64,000 bases of DNA from an uncultured Lachnospiraceae bacterium (lineage in GTDB: Bacteria; Bacillota; Clostridia; Lachnospirales; Lachnospiraceae): contig CAJTNC010000002.1 of assembly GCA_910577955.1 (NCBI GenBank), positions 62,001 to 126,000 on the forward strand, in the 5' to 3' direction. Positions 1 to 9,669 of this stretch are shown piece by piece. Both the position numbers and the translations under genes were made by a program. The notes beneath the pieces were generated by a model. The model was not told the DNA's origin. It saw nothing but the letters and a program-made list of their open reading frames with translations, and did no database searches. Numbering within the stretch: position 1 is the stretch's first letter; every line of letters starts with the position of its first letter.

Positions 1-2728
1 TCAGATAGCCGCCCAGAGAAAAGATTCCCTTATCCTGAGGAGTCTTAGGCGTATCCAGTTCACTGATTGCGCCGATCAGATACTGCGTCAGCTCCTCCTC
101 ACTCCCCTGCCAGTTGGCTATATAATCCGCCGCCGCCTCATAGACTGCCACGGTTTTTTCCAGATTCGGATCCCTGTATGAGACAAAATAACTCTCTCCG
201 CTCTTGCCGAAACTGCACATACAACCGTACGCGCCGCCCTTGACGCGGACATTGTTCCAGAGATAATCGTAACTCATCATCACCCGCAGCACTTTTAAGG
301 CTCCGGTGTAAGATAATCCTTTTGTGACAAAGTTACCTGCCCGACAGACATACTGCACCTGAGATGCGGTCAAAAATCCCTCGTTCCTCTTCACCGGCAC
401 AGGACGGTATTTTTCTTTCAGCGCATCGCACTCCCCTGCGTACAGATTCTCCTTAAACTCGGCCACCAGCTCCGGAAGCTTCTCATACCCTTCTTTCGAC
501 GCCGTGTAATCCACCAACAGATTTTCCTTCCGGAACAAAATTCTGACAAGCCTGTTCATATTTTCTGCCAGTTCTTCTTTTCTCTCCTCGAAATGCTCCG
601 CCAGTTCCGCCACAAGCCTGTACTGTGTCACACCGGTGATCTGTTCGTTGCACGCCGCAGCGCTGGAGATATAGGAAAGGGCCCGCAGCGCCGAAACCGT
701 ATGACCCGCCTCCAACATTGCCGACTGCATTCTGGATTTGACTTCCTCAAGCAGTTCCTTCAACCGTTTGTAATCCGTCCACTCTGTCTCCTTCATCATG
801 ATGAGCGCCAGCCTGAAAGCTTCCGGCAGTTTCTCAAAAAGCGTTTTCGCTTTCAAATCAAACCGAACCGTATAATCCGACAGATCCGCCTTCGTATAAG
901 TGTTTGTCACAAAAGCCATACCGCCGGTCTCGATGTTGATTTCATGGAACAGCTCACCGTAACTGTAACTTTCCGTATCGAGCAGCCCAAGCATGGTCTT
1001 TAAAAGCCCGAGATACGGGAACAGTTCTTCCGGCACATGGCTGCAGTCAAAACTGAACCTCAAATAACCGATCCCGTTGGTAAATATGTCGTGGTACAGA
1101 ATCGGAACTCCGGCTGCCCTGCGAAGTTCGTTCACATACCCCTGCGCCTCCTTTTTGATGTCTTCTCTGGTCAGGTGTGGGATACAGGCCAGCGCCTGCG
1201 GTGTATCGCCCTCCTCCTGATAGGCCTTCAGCGCTTCCGTCTCCGCCACGATACGCGCTGTCTCCTCCGGCGAAAGGGTTTCCTTATATTTCCGCAGGCT
1301 GTCCGCAAGTTCCTTTTCCCGTTTTGCGGTCAAGCCCTTTTCCGGCGCCAACACTACCACTGCGCCGTGTTCATTGTTCAGAAGGCAATCCCTCACCAGT
1401 TTTTCAAAATAGCCTTCCTCAATTTTCTTTTTAAGGTTCGCGTAGGTCTCGTTGGCTTCCACATGGATAAAGGGCTTCCCGTCGTCGTAGAGCCATGAAT
1501 CAAGCATCTGCAGCCCATACATCAACCCCTTCGGATAGGAGCCGAAATCCGCTTCTCTGTGCTTGAACTCGAAATGATTCAACCCCGCATATAAAGCCTT
1601 TTTATCAATGCCATCCTTTGCCAGTTTGGTAAGTATCTGTTTGTAAGTGTCAAGAAACTCCCCCTTTTGTTGCAGGTTTGCATTTTTTGCAATGACAGAA
1701 AAATAAGGCTGTCTGACGCCGTCGTCAAAAATACTGTACACATCTGTTCCGATTCCCGCATCGATCATCGCCTGCTTTAGGGGCGCGCCGGGAGCGCTGC
1801 ACAGCGCGTAATCCAGAATCCGGAAAGCCACATACAACTCTCTGTCCAAAACGCTGCCCACCGCTTTGCTGACAGAAAGATAGGTGTTGTTCTCCTCCGA
1901 CTCTCCCTCGGAGACAGGATAACTTTTCCGGATCTCTTTTATTTCGCTGAAAGGCTTTTGCAGTTTTACCTCGGAATCCACATCCTGTTTCTCAAATTTC
2001 CCGAGATACTCCCTGTCTATAAACTCTAACTTTTCCTCCATATCCATATTGCCATACAGATAGATATAGCTGTTGGACGGATGGTAATATCTTCTGTGAA
2101 AATCCAAAAACTTCTCATAGGTCAGTTCCGGAATCACCTCCGGATCCCCGCCCGACTCAAAACTGTAGGAGGTCTCCGGAAACAGAGCGTTCAGAATCTC
2201 CCGCTCCAGCACGTCATCGGAAGAGGAAAAAGCTCCCTTCATCTCATTGTAGACTACCCCATTGAGCGTCAGTTCGTCCTCCGCATCCTCCATCTCATAA
2301 TGCCAGCCCTCCTGTCTGAATATCTTCTCCTCCTTATAGATATTCGGATAGAACACTGCGTCCAGATAGACATGCATCAAATTCTGAAAATCCTTATCGT
2401 TACAGCTGGCCACCGGATAAACTGTCTTATCCGGATAGGTCATGGCGTTGAGGAACGTGTTTAAACTCCCTTTCGCCAGTTCAATAAAGGGATCTTTCAC
2501 CGGAAAATACTCGGAACCGCAAAGCACGGTATGTTCCACAATGTGAGCCGAACCGGTGGAATCTACTGAGGGAGTCCGAAAACCGATATAAAATACCTTG
2601 TTCTCCTCCTCATTTTCCATCAGGATCACTCTGGCCCCGGTCTTTTCATGCCTAAGCAGCGTACCTCTGGAATTTAACTCCTCTATCTCTCTCTCCTCTA
2701 TCGTCTCGTAACCGTTATAATTTTTCAT
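1..2728 (-). CDS. M16C insulinase-family metallopeptidase (PreP/Cym1-like), 3' end outside window
   Basis: About 909 residues are visible and the reading frame continues off the left edge, so the C-terminus is missing; family members are near 970 residues. The N-terminus carries the inverted zinc motif HxxEH (HIVEH), about 60 residues in, followed by the typical 'LNAMTYPDKTVYPVAS' stretch (seen in pieces around residues 90-110). That identifies a two-halved M16C presequence-protease-like enzyme that degrades peptides in a closed chamber, here probably cytosolic since no signal peptide is seen. The ATG at 2728 is preceded by GGAGG at good spacing. A weak promoter with -10 TAAGAT lies at 2767-2772 on the minus strand. 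Family call is firm; substrate is unknown. Confidence 0.9.
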   Translation of the reverse strand, partial: MKNYNGYETIEEREIEELNSRGTLLRHEKTGARVILMENEEENKVFYIGFRTPSVDSTGSAHIVEHTVLCGSEYFPVKDPFIELAKGSLNTFLNAMTYPDKTVYPVASCNDKDFQNLMHVYLDAVFYPNIYKEEKIFRQEGWHYEMEDAEDELTLNGVVYNEMKGAFSSSDDVLEREILNALFPETSYSFESGGDPEVIPELTYEKFLDFHRRYYHPSNSYIYLYGNMDMEEKLEFIDREYLGKFEKQDVDSEVKLQKPFSEIKEIRKSYPVSEGESEENNTYLSVSKAVGSVLDRELYVAFRILDYALCSAPGAPLKQAMIDAGIGTDVYSIFDDGVRQPYFSVIAKNANLQQKGEFLDTYKQILTKLAKDGIDKKALYAGLNHFEFKHREADFGSYPKGLMYGLQMLDSWLYDDGKPFIHVEANETYANLKKKIEEGYFEKLVRDCLLNNEHGAVVVLAPEKGLTAKREKELADSLRKYKETLSPEETARIVAETEALKAYQEEGDTPQALACIPHLTREDIKKEAQGYVNELRRAAGVPILYHDIFTNGIGYLRFSFDCSHVPEELFPYLGLLKTMLGLLDTESYSYGELFHEINIETGGMAFVTNTYTKADLSDYTVRFDLKAKTLFEKLPEAFRLALIMMKETEWTDYKRLKELLEEVKSRMQSAMLEAGHTVSALRALSYISSAAACNEQITGVTQYRLVAELAEHFEERKEELAENMNRLVRILFRKENLLVDYTASKEGYEKLPELVAEFKENLYAGECDALKEKYRPVPVKRNEGFLTASQVQYVCRAGNFVTKGLSYTGALKVLRVMMSYDYLWNNVRVKGGAYGCMCSFGKSGESYFVSYRDPNLEKTVAVYEAAADYIANWQGSEEELTQYLIGAISELDTPKTPQDKGIFSLGGYL

Positions 2729-2812
2729 TCAAAACCTCCGTCTGATTTGATTCTTTGTCTTTTACTATCTTACCACAATTTTTATGTTTTTAAAGCTAAT
2801 TTTACATTAAAA

Positions 2813-2843
2813 GAACAGGCAGGGCCTAAACCCTAACCTGTTC
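2813..2843 (-). terminator. Hairpin terminator after the sigma-like operon
   Basis: GAACAGG (2813-2819) pairs with CCTGTTC (2837-2843), with an inner AGGG/CCCT pair. On the minus strand the stem is followed by CTTTTAATG, a short U-tract. It lies between the stop of the 161-residue gene (2960) and the peptidase start (2728), where a terminator is expected. Confidence 0.6.
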
Positions 2844-2959
2844 AGTGTAAAAGGGGAATTTTACCGATTTCATTACCGCGGAAAGTTCTTTTTTATGACA
2901 TTTTCTCTCCACTAACCATACAATACCAGATTTCTTGACATTTATCAAGCTTTTTTCTC

Positions 2960-3445
2960 TCAAACAACAAAAGAAATAAGCGCGAGTTTCGACAAAATCA
3001 GCTCCTGTACGACAATCCCGTCTCTTTTTTTCTGCGCCAGCGAGATATCCGCAAACTCCTGCAGGGAAATCGTCTGCTCTTTGTATACCCGCTCTATGTT
3101 TCCGTTTTTTCCCTGTTTGTCAGTCAATCTGCTGATTTTTAACTTTACTTTAAGCTGTTCGTAAGTCCTGTAGGAGAAACTCTCCGGTTTCATATAATAA
3201 AAATCACTCTCTATGGAGGTGTCGGGATCCGTCTCCTTTAACAGATAATGCTCGATCACCGACTTAAACTTAAAGGCTGTCTCCGGATTTTCCATCAGAT
3301 CCCTGTAAGTATATTTCGCTCCGATATAGATACGGTTCACATCCTGCAGCATATACTTGAAATCTTCATAGACCGCCGGACTTCCTTTTCTGCCCCCGCC
3401 CTCTTTATTCTTTTTCAAATTTTTTAATTTGTCTCTCAAAATCAT
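2960..3445 (-). CDS. Protein of unknown function, partner of sigma-like protein
   Basis: A 161-residue soluble protein with a Lys/Gly-rich N-terminal stretch (LKKNKEGGGRKG) and a mixed alpha/beta remainder; no signal peptide or membrane segment. I do not recognise a family. Its ATG overlaps the stop of the upstream sigma-like gene (ATGA at 3442-3445), so the two are translationally coupled and probably act together. A hairpin terminator follows at 2813-2843. No function is proposed. Confidence 0.75.
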   Translation of the reverse strand: MILRDKLKNLKKNKEGGGRKGSPAVYEDFKYMLQDVNRIYIGAKYTYRDLMENPETAFKFKSVIEHYLLKETDPDTSIESDFYYMKPESFSYRTYEQLKVKLKISRLTDKQGKNGNIERVYKEQTISLQEFADISLAQKKRDGIVVQELILSKLALISFVV

Positions 3446-4194
3446 TTATCTTCCAGATCTTCGATAACATAACCGCTTATGCGGTATACATCCCGAATTT
3501 CCTCCTCCGGTATTTCAGTCTCCTCAGCCAACTCTTTGACCGTGACTTTGCGCCGCAGATCATCCGCCAGTTCCTTTGCCAGCTTTGCAATATGGTTGAC
3601 CTTTTCCTCAAGTTCCCTGTCGGCGTTCCTGCTTTCTCTTCCCTCCGCGATCAGCTTCTCCATGGCATCCATAATGACCCATGCCAACATACCTTCTGCA
3701 TCCTGCGCATTTTCCGCCGCTCCCAACATCGAGACGCCCTCGCTGAGAGCCATATTTCCCTGCCCGATCAGGTCCTCCAAAGAGGCGCCCTGTCCGGCAT
3801 AAATTTTTGCCATATCCGGCACTTTCGGCAAAAAAACTTCGATCAGCCTCTTCCTTGCCGATATCTCTCCTGCCATAGCGGATAAAAATACCGCTTCCTC
3901 CCCGCCTGACGACAGCGCAGGCATAGCCCGAAGGGATGCCAGATATTCCTGCAGATAATCCGTCTCCTCCTCCGTCAGGTTCTCGTCATAGAGAGAAGTC
4001 TCCGCATCTCCTTCCCTATCCACTCCGATATGATGCTTTTCCAGATAGTCATAGACAAGCGCAAGCTGGGTCTCTTCCAGCGAAAGTTCCGCAAAAGCCT
4101 CCCGCACTTCCTCTTTGCTGATGCGGTTTCCCTGCATACGTCCCTGTTTTCTGACGCTCTCCAATGTTTTCGCAAATAAAATTTCTCTTTCCAT
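3442..4194 (-). CDS. Sigma-70-like protein lacking region 4
   Basis: The N-terminal ~50 residues resemble sigma-70 region 1.1 (helical, ending 'YDYLEKHHIGV'). Around residues 130-150 is a clear region 2.1-2.2 signature (YAGQGASLEDLIGQGN, compare 'YxGxGLxxxDLIQEGN'). The C-terminal 50 residues look like region 3 ('VTVKELAEETEIPEEEIRDV'). The aromatic/basic residues of regions 2.3-2.4 that melt and read the -10 element are not evident, and the protein ends before any region 4 helix-turn-helix. It therefore resembles a sigma factor cut back to core-binding parts. I chose the ATG at 4194, preceded by GAGGAG; an in-frame ATG at 4206 has a poorer ribosome site. Overlaps the next gene by ATGA. It could be a regulator of RNA polymerase or simply a degenerate sigma factor; this is inference. 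Confidence 0.6.
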   Translation of the reverse strand: MEREILFAKTLESVRKQGRMQGNRISKEEVREAFAELSLEETQLALVYDYLEKHHIGVDREGDAETSLYDENLTEEETDYLQEYLASLRAMPALSSGGEEAVFLSAMAGEISARKRLIEVFLPKVPDMAKIYAGQGASLEDLIGQGNMALSEGVSMLGAAENAQDAEGMLAWVIMDAMEKLIAEGRESRNADRELEEKVNHIAKLAKELADDLRRKVTVKELAEETEIPEEEIRDVYRISGYVIEDLEDK

Positions 4195-4260
4195 GCCGCT
4201 CCTCATTTCTTTGCAGGTTCAGTCTGTTCGGCTGCACACCCCGCATGTGCCTAAAGTATT

Positions 4261-5100
4261 TTACCGGATATGCTGATGGGTGAACAGATGCTCCTCACAG
4301 TACTCGTAATTTCCGTTGCACTTGGAACAGAACCGGAAAGATAGTTCCGGATTGCTCACTTCATTCCTGCCGCATACTGCGCACTGATGCTTTGTCACCC
4401 CCTGCGGCCGCATAGTCTGTCTCTTAAATTCCTTGCGCCTCTTCACCTGTCTCGGACTGTATCTGTCAAGCCCTTTGTACCAGTAAAAAAAGATCAGGAA
4501 GTTGAGCATAGCGATCACAATAGCCACACAGTAGGAATACAGCCCTACCCTCAGATACTGGAACATTTCGGCAGCCAGCAAAACAGCATCCAATACCGCC
4601 AACACCTTGGCCTTGACCGGAAATACAAAATAAATCAAAAAGCGTTCTTCCGGAAAAAGCACACAAAACGCAAAAAACATGGACTGGTACAGGTAATTCA
4701 TCCCCCCGTAATAGGCGCTCTGCCCGGTTGTAATAAACAGCAAAAGCTCTGCCAACACCGTCAGCACGATACCGCCGATAAAATACAGGTTAAACCGAAA
4801 AGCTCCCCAGATATTTTCCAGCGAATGCCCAAACAGATAGTAGATATGCACCGTTATGATAAAAAACAATATTCCGAACATTCCGTCTAATGAAGCCGGA
4901 GCTAAAATAAATGTGACAAGCCTCCAAATCTGCCCGTGCATGATCTTCTCAAAGTCCAACGCCAGAAAATTATAGTAAATACCCGGCATAAAAAGACTGA
5001 TAACCGTAGATGCCACATAAAACAAAATAAAATAATTGATCAGGTCAGGTATGGCATACCTGCCGAATTTCTTCTCCAGATTTTTCATGAATTTCTGCAT
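4261..5100 (-). CDS. Rhomboid-fold membrane protein, apparently inactive, with C-terminal zinc finger
   Basis: 279 residues with about six membrane segments. Rhomboid-like features include the 'ILFFIITVHIYYLFGHSLENIWG' region (positions ~75-97), and 'LFPEERFLIYFVFPVKAK' after the fourth segment. Where active rhomboids have GxSG, this protein reads YYGGMNYLYQS, so the catalytic serine is absent at the expected place. The last ~45 residues form a putative zinc finger, CxxC...CxxC followed by CEEH and HxH. Known inactive rhomboids (iRhom/derlin type) bind clients instead of cutting them; a similar role here is inference. It has its own promoter (5148-5176) and stands alone, 54 bp upstream of the sigma-like gene's nearest start. 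Confidence 0.65.
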   Translation of the reverse strand: MQKFMKNLEKKFGRYAIPDLINYFILFYVASTVISLFMPGIYYNFLALDFEKIMHGQIWRLVTFILAPASLDGMFGILFFIITVHIYYLFGHSLENIWGAFRFNLYFIGGIVLTVLAELLLFITTGQSAYYGGMNYLYQSMFFAFCVLFPEERFLIYFVFPVKAKVLAVLDAVLLAAEMFQYLRVGLYSYCVAIVIAMLNFLIFFYWYKGLDRYSPRQVKRRKEFKRQTMRPQGVTKHQCAVCGRNEVSNPELSFRFCSKCNGNYEYCEEHLFTHQHIR

Positions 5101-5147
5101 ATTTTCCGATCCTCTTTTTTATCTGTGCTATTTTAGGAATTTGTACT

Positions 5148-5176
5148 ATCATATCATTTCGGGAAAAAATTGTAAA
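5148..5176 (-). promoter_or_regulatory. Promoter of the rhomboid-like gene
   Basis: TTTACA (5171-5176) and TATGAT (5148-5153) with exactly 17 bp between them on the minus strand, about 48 bp upstream of the ATG. Confidence 0.6.
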
Positions 5177-5281
5177 CTGTGAAGCATCGCTTCCCTCTTA
5201 ATTTAATATAATTTGCATATCTATATACAATTTTTTTAGAAACAGGCTGGAATTTCTTTACATTTTCTAATTTTTGGTGCG

Positions 5282-5310
5282 TTGAAATGTGGAAAAGAAT
5301 GTCGTATAAT
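5282..5310 (+). promoter_or_regulatory. Promoter of the activase gene
   Basis: TTGAAA (5282-5287), 17-bp spacer, TATAAT (5305-5310); the leader to the ATG at 5397 is about 80 nt and contains AAAGAAAGGG as ribosome site. Confidence 0.8.
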
Positions 5311-5396
5311 GTCTGGGAATATGAAATATTACGCCTACTCAGTACAAAAAAGCAGGCAGGAAAGTTTGCAGGCTAAAGAAAGGGCATTGTGTATTT

Positions 5397-8300
5397 ATGA
5401 ATGATTTTACCTATACATTGGGAATTGATATCGGCTCCACCACAGTCAAAGTCGCCGTAATGGAAAACGAACACAAACTGTTGTTTGCCGATTATGAACG
5501 GCATTTTGCCAACATACAGGAAACACTCACCGATTTATTACAGAAAGCCAAAGAGGAACTTGGCGATCTGACGCTCCACCCGGTGATCACAGGATCAGGC
5601 GGACTGACGTTGGCCAGTCATATGGGCATCCCTTTCGTGCAGGAAGTGATCGCCGTATCCGCCTCCCTGCAGAAATTTGCGCCGAAAACCGATGTGGCCA
5701 TCGAACTTGGCGGCGAAGATGCCAAGATCATCTATTTTGACGGCGGCAATGTGGAACAGAGAATGAACGGGATCTGTGCCGGCGGCACAGGCTCTTTTAT
5801 CGACCAGATGGCTTCCCTGCTGCAGACCGATGCGGCGGGTTTAAACGAATATGCAAAGCACTATCAGTCACTCTATACGATTGCGGCAAGATGCGGCGTT
5901 TTCGCAAAATCCGATATCCAGCCCCTCATCAACGAGGGCGCTACCAGAGAAGATCTGTCCGCTTCTATTTTTCAGGCGGTGGTAAACCAGACCATTTCCG
6001 GTCTGGCCTGCGGCAAGCCTATCAGAGGGCATGTGGCATTTCTCGGCGGCCCGCTCCACTTTTTGTCGGAGCTTAAAAACGCCTTTATCCGCACGCTGAA
6101 ATTGGATGAGGAGCACACTGTCACGCCGGAACACTCCCATCTTTTCGCTGCTATGGGTTCCGCTTTGAATGCCAAAAAAGAGGTATCCTGCTCTTTCACG
6201 GACATGATCGTAAAACTGTCCTCCGGCATCAAAATGGAATTTGAAGTGGAACGGATGGAACCGCTTTTCTCCTCAACGGAGGAATATGACAAATTTTTAG
6301 CCCGCCATGAAAAAACTAAAGTAAATAAGGGCGACCTCGCTTCCTATCAGGGGAACTGCTACCTCGGCATCGATGCAGGATCCACCACCACAAAAACTGC
6401 CCTTGTGGGCGAGGAAGGGCAGCTTTTGTATTCCTTTTACGACAACAACAACGGAAGTCCCTTAAAGACGGCGATCCGTTCCATACAAGAGATCTACAGC
6501 CTGCTGCCCTCCGGCGCAAAGATCGTCCGTTCCTGTTCTACGGGCTACGGTGAAGCGCTGATGAAAGCGGCGTTCCTTTTAGACGACGGAGAGGTGGAGA
6601 CGGTGGCCCACTACTATGCCGCCGCCTTTTTCGACCCTTCCGTGGACTGCATTTTGGACATCGGCGGGCAGGATATGAAATGCATCAAGATCAAAAACCA
6701 GACCGTGGACTCCGTGCAGCTCAACGAAGCCTGCTCTTCGGGCTGCGGTTCCTTCATAGAGACATTCGCCAAATCTTTGAATTACAGTGTGGACGATTTT
6801 GCCAAGGCCGCACTGTTTGCAGAACACCCCATCGATCTCGGCACCCGCTGCACCGTATTTATGAACTCCAAGGTAAAGCAGGCCCAAAAAGAGGGCGCGT
6901 CGGTGAGCGATATCTCCGCAGGACTGGCTTACTCTGTCATCAAAAACGCGCTGTTCAAAGTGATCAAGGTCTCCTCCGCGGAGGAACTCGGCCGCAATAT
7001 CGTCGTGCAGGGCGGTACCTTTTACAACAACGCCGTACTGCGGAGTTTTGAAAAGATCGCGGACTGCAATGCCACAAGGCCGGATATCGCCGGCATCATG
7101 GGAGCTTTCGGCTGTGCGCTGATCGCCAGAGAACGCTTTGGCCTTGAGAAAGATTTTCAGACCACCATGCTGGACATCGAAAAGATCAACGAACTGCGTT
7201 TTACCACAAGTATGGCAAAATGCAAAGGCTGTACCAACAACTGTCGTCTGACTATCAACCGCTTTTCCGGCGGCCGGCAGTATATCTCCGGCAACCGCTG
7301 TGAAAGAGGTCTGGGAAAACAAAAAAACGAAAACAGTATACCGAATCTGTATGAATATAAACTGGAACGGCTTTTCCATCACTATGAAGCTCTTCCGGCG
7401 GATGAGGCAAAACGCGGCAAAGTCGGGATTCCGCGTGTGCTCAACATGTATGAAAACTATCCTTTCTGGTTTACATTTTTTACGAAACTTGGATACTCCG
7501 TGGTGCTCTCACCCAGTTCTACGCACCGCATTTACGAACTGGGCATCGAGTCCATTCCCAGTGAATCGGAATGCTATCCGGCAAAGCTTGCCCACGGCCA
7601 TGTGACCTGGCTGATCAGGCAAGGTCTCCGGTTCATCTTTTATCCTGCGCTGTTTTATGAGCGCAAAGAGTTTGAGGACGCCAACAACCACTATAACTGC
7701 CCTATCGTGACGTCTTACTCTGAAAACATTAAAAATAACGTGGATGAGATCGCCGGGGAGCAGATCGATTTCCGCAACCCCTTTATGAGTTTTGAATCTC
7801 CGGAAACGGTAAAGACGGCTTTGACTCACGCTTTTTCAGAGCTGCCTCCGGAAGAGGTCTGCGCCGCCGTGGATGCCGCTTGGGCGGAGCAGGATGCCGC
7901 CAGAACGGATATCCGCAAAAAAGGCGAGGAAGTGCTGGCATGGATGGAGGAACATCACTCCAGAGGTATTGTGCTGGCGGGACGCCCTTACCATATCGAT
8001 CCGGAGATCAATCACGGTATACCGGAACTCATAAACAGCTACAATATCGCCGTGCTGACCGAGGACTCAGTCTGTCATCTCGGAAATCCGGAGCGTCCGC
8101 TGATCGTCTCCGACCAGTGGATGTACCACTCAAGACTCTATGCGGCAGCAAGTTTTGTCAAGACAAGAGACGATTTGGATCTGATCCAGTTAAACTCTTT
8201 CGGCTGCGGTCTGGATGCCGTCACCACCGATCAGGTAAACGATATCCTCTCCGGTTCCGACAAAATTTATACCTGCTTAAAAATTGACGAGGTCAATAAT

Positions 8301-9644
8301 CTGGGCGCGGCAAGAATCCGTATCCGCTCCCTCCTCTCCGCCCTACGGGTGCGCGAAGTACGCCACATAGAGCGGACGATCCGTCCCTCTTCGATCCGGA
8401 AAGTTCCTTTTACCGAAGAGATGCGGAAAAATTATACGATCCTCTGTCCCCAGATGTCGCCCATCCATTTTGACCTGCTTCAGCCCGCGGTGAGCGCCTG
8501 CGGCTATAACTTCGAAATACTCGGAAACGACAACAGGCACGCCGTGGACATGGGACTCAAATATGTCAACAACGACGCCTGCTATCCGTCTCTGATAGTA
8601 GTCGGTCAGATCATGGACGCTCTGCATTCCGGCCGATACGATTTAAACCGCACCGCCGTCCTTATGACCCAAACCGGCGGCGGATGTCGTGCCACAAACT
8701 ATATCGGTTTTATCAGAAGAGCTCTGGAGAAAGCCGGCATGGCTCATATTCCGGTGGTCTCCTTAAATCTGGGCGGCATCGAGACAAACCCCGGATTCCA
8801 TATCAACGCCGATCTCCTGATCCACGCGGCTTTTGGCGCTGTATTCGGCGATATCTTCATGCGCTGTCTCTATGCCACAAGGCCCTATGAGAAGACCCCC
8901 GGCTCCGCCGATGCCCTGCATGAAAAATGGAAACAGAGATGTATTTCCTTCCTTACCGGAAAACACCTGAATTTCTTTCAATTCAGGAAAATGTGCCGGC
9001 AGATCGTCAGAGAGTTTGACGCGCTGCCCCTGCTTGATGTTAAAAAACCTAAGGTCGGCATAGTCGGCGAGATCCTTGTAAAATTTGCGCCGGTGGCAAA
9101 CAACCATCTGGTGGAGCTTTTGGAGGCGGAGGGCGCGGAAGCCGTCTGTCCGGATCTTCTGGACTTTATGCTCTATTGTTTTTATAACCAAATATACAAG
9201 GCAAAGAATCTCGGAACAAGCAAAAAGGCGGCAGCTCTGTGCCGTCTTGGTATCCGTGCCCTTGAATTCCTTCGCCGCAGCGCGGCAAAGGCCCTTTCCC
9301 AAAGCGTTCATTTCCACCCCCCTGTCAGTATCTATAAACTGGCAGAGTACGCTGCCCCCATTGTGAGCATCGGTAATCAGACCGGTGAGGGATGGTTTTT
9401 GACCGGTGAGATGATCGAACTGATTCAATCCGGCGTGGACAATATCGTCTGCTGCCAGCCTTTCGGCTGCCTGCCCAACCATGTGGTAGGCAAGGGCGTT
9501 ATCAAAGAGATCAGAAAGCGGTACCCCTCCTCCAATATTGTGGCCATCGATTATGACCCTGGCGCCAGTGAGGTCAATCAGCTCAACCGCATTAAACTGA
9601 TGCTCTCCACAGCCCACAAAAATCTCGGACAGCCGTCATCATGA
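5397..9644 (+). CDS. Fused acyl-CoA dehydratase activase-type protein (two BadF/HgdC ATPase domains + DUF2229/HgdB-like part)
   Basis: A 1415-residue multidomain protein. Residues ~6-265 and ~322-590 are two BadF/BadG/BcrA/HgdC-type ATPase domains of the ASKHA fold, each with GIDxGSTTxK, an 'E/DLGGEDAK'-type motif and a cysteine/glycine loop ('CAGGTGSF', 'CSSGCGSF'). Residues ~609-640 hold CKGCTNNC plus a further NRC, likely iron-sulfur ligands. A DUF2229-type domain follows ('PRVLNMYENYPFW', 'ESECYPAKLAHGH'), then an HgdB-like half from ~1015. Family members use ATP to drive low-potential electron transfer to a [4Fe-4S] dehydratase or reductase. No separate dehydratase subunits lie next to it, so its partner or substrate is unknown. 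Single gene with its own promoter. Confidence 0.88.
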   Translation: MNDFTYTLGIDIGSTTVKVAVMENEHKLLFADYERHFANIQETLTDLLQKAKEELGDLTLHPVITGSGGLTLASHMGIPFVQEVIAVSASLQKFAPKTDVAIELGGEDAKIIYFDGGNVEQRMNGICAGGTGSFIDQMASLLQTDAAGLNEYAKHYQSLYTIAARCGVFAKSDIQPLINEGATREDLSASIFQAVVNQTISGLACGKPIRGHVAFLGGPLHFLSELKNAFIRTLKLDEEHTVTPEHSHLFAAMGSALNAKKEVSCSFTDMIVKLSSGIKMEFEVERMEPLFSSTEEYDKFLARHEKTKVNKGDLASYQGNCYLGIDAGSTTTKTALVGEEGQLLYSFYDNNNGSPLKTAIRSIQEIYSLLPSGAKIVRSCSTGYGEALMKAAFLLDDGEVETVAHYYAAAFFDPSVDCILDIGGQDMKCIKIKNQTVDSVQLNEACSSGCGSFIETFAKSLNYSVDDFAKAALFAEHPIDLGTRCTVFMNSKVKQAQKEGASVSDISAGLAYSVIKNALFKVIKVSSAEELGRNIVVQGGTFYNNAVLRSFEKIADCNATRPDIAGIMGAFGCALIARERFGLEKDFQTTMLDIEKINELRFTTSMAKCKGCTNNCRLTINRFSGGRQYISGNRCERGLGKQKNENSIPNLYEYKLERLFHHYEALPADEAKRGKVGIPRVLNMYENYPFWFTFFTKLGYSVVLSPSSTHRIYELGIESIPSESECYPAKLAHGHVTWLIRQGLRFIFYPALFYERKEFEDANNHYNCPIVTSYSENIKNNVDEIAGEQIDFRNPFMSFESPETVKTALTHAFSELPPEEVCAAVDAAWAEQDAARTDIRKKGEEVLAWMEEHHSRGIVLAGRPYHIDPEINHGIPELINSYNIAVLTEDSVCHLGNPERPLIVSDQWMYHSRLYAAASFVKTRDDLDLIQLNSFGCGLDAVTTDQVNDILSGSDKIYTCLKIDEVNNLGAARIRIRSLLSALRVREVRHIERTIRPSSIRKVPFTEEMRKNYTILCPQMSPIHFDLLQPAVSACGYNFEILGNDNRHAVDMGLKYVNNDACYPSLIVVGQIMDALHSGRYDLNRTAVLMTQTGGGCRATNYIGFIRRALEKAGMAHIPVVSLNLGGIETNPGFHINADLLIHAAFGAVFGDIFMRCLYATRPYEKTPGSADALHEKWKQRCISFLTGKHLNFFQFRKMCRQIVREFDALPLLDVKKPKVGIVGEILVKFAPVANNHLVELLEAEGAEAVCPDLLDFMLYCFYNQIYKAKNLGTSKKAAALCRLGIRALEFLRRSAAKALSQSVHFHPPVSIYKLAEYAAPIVSIGNQTGEGWFLTGEMIELIQSGVDNIVCCQPFGCLPNHVVGKGVIKEIRKRYPSSNIVAIDYDPGASEVNQLNRIKLMLSTAHKNLGQPSS

Positions 9645-9669
9645 CACTTATGTCATATGCCTGTCTTCA

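Noticed and set aside
1037..1498. Plus-strand frames in 593-2464
   Set aside because: They lie opposite the continuous M16C peptidase frame, which has the HxxEH motif and a good ribosome site.
8763..9617. 284-residue minus-strand frame opposite the activase
   Set aside because: Shadow of the activase coding strand: no ribosome site, no recognisable motif, and the plus strand encodes a clear conserved family. The same holds for 6579-7382 and 25330-26451.
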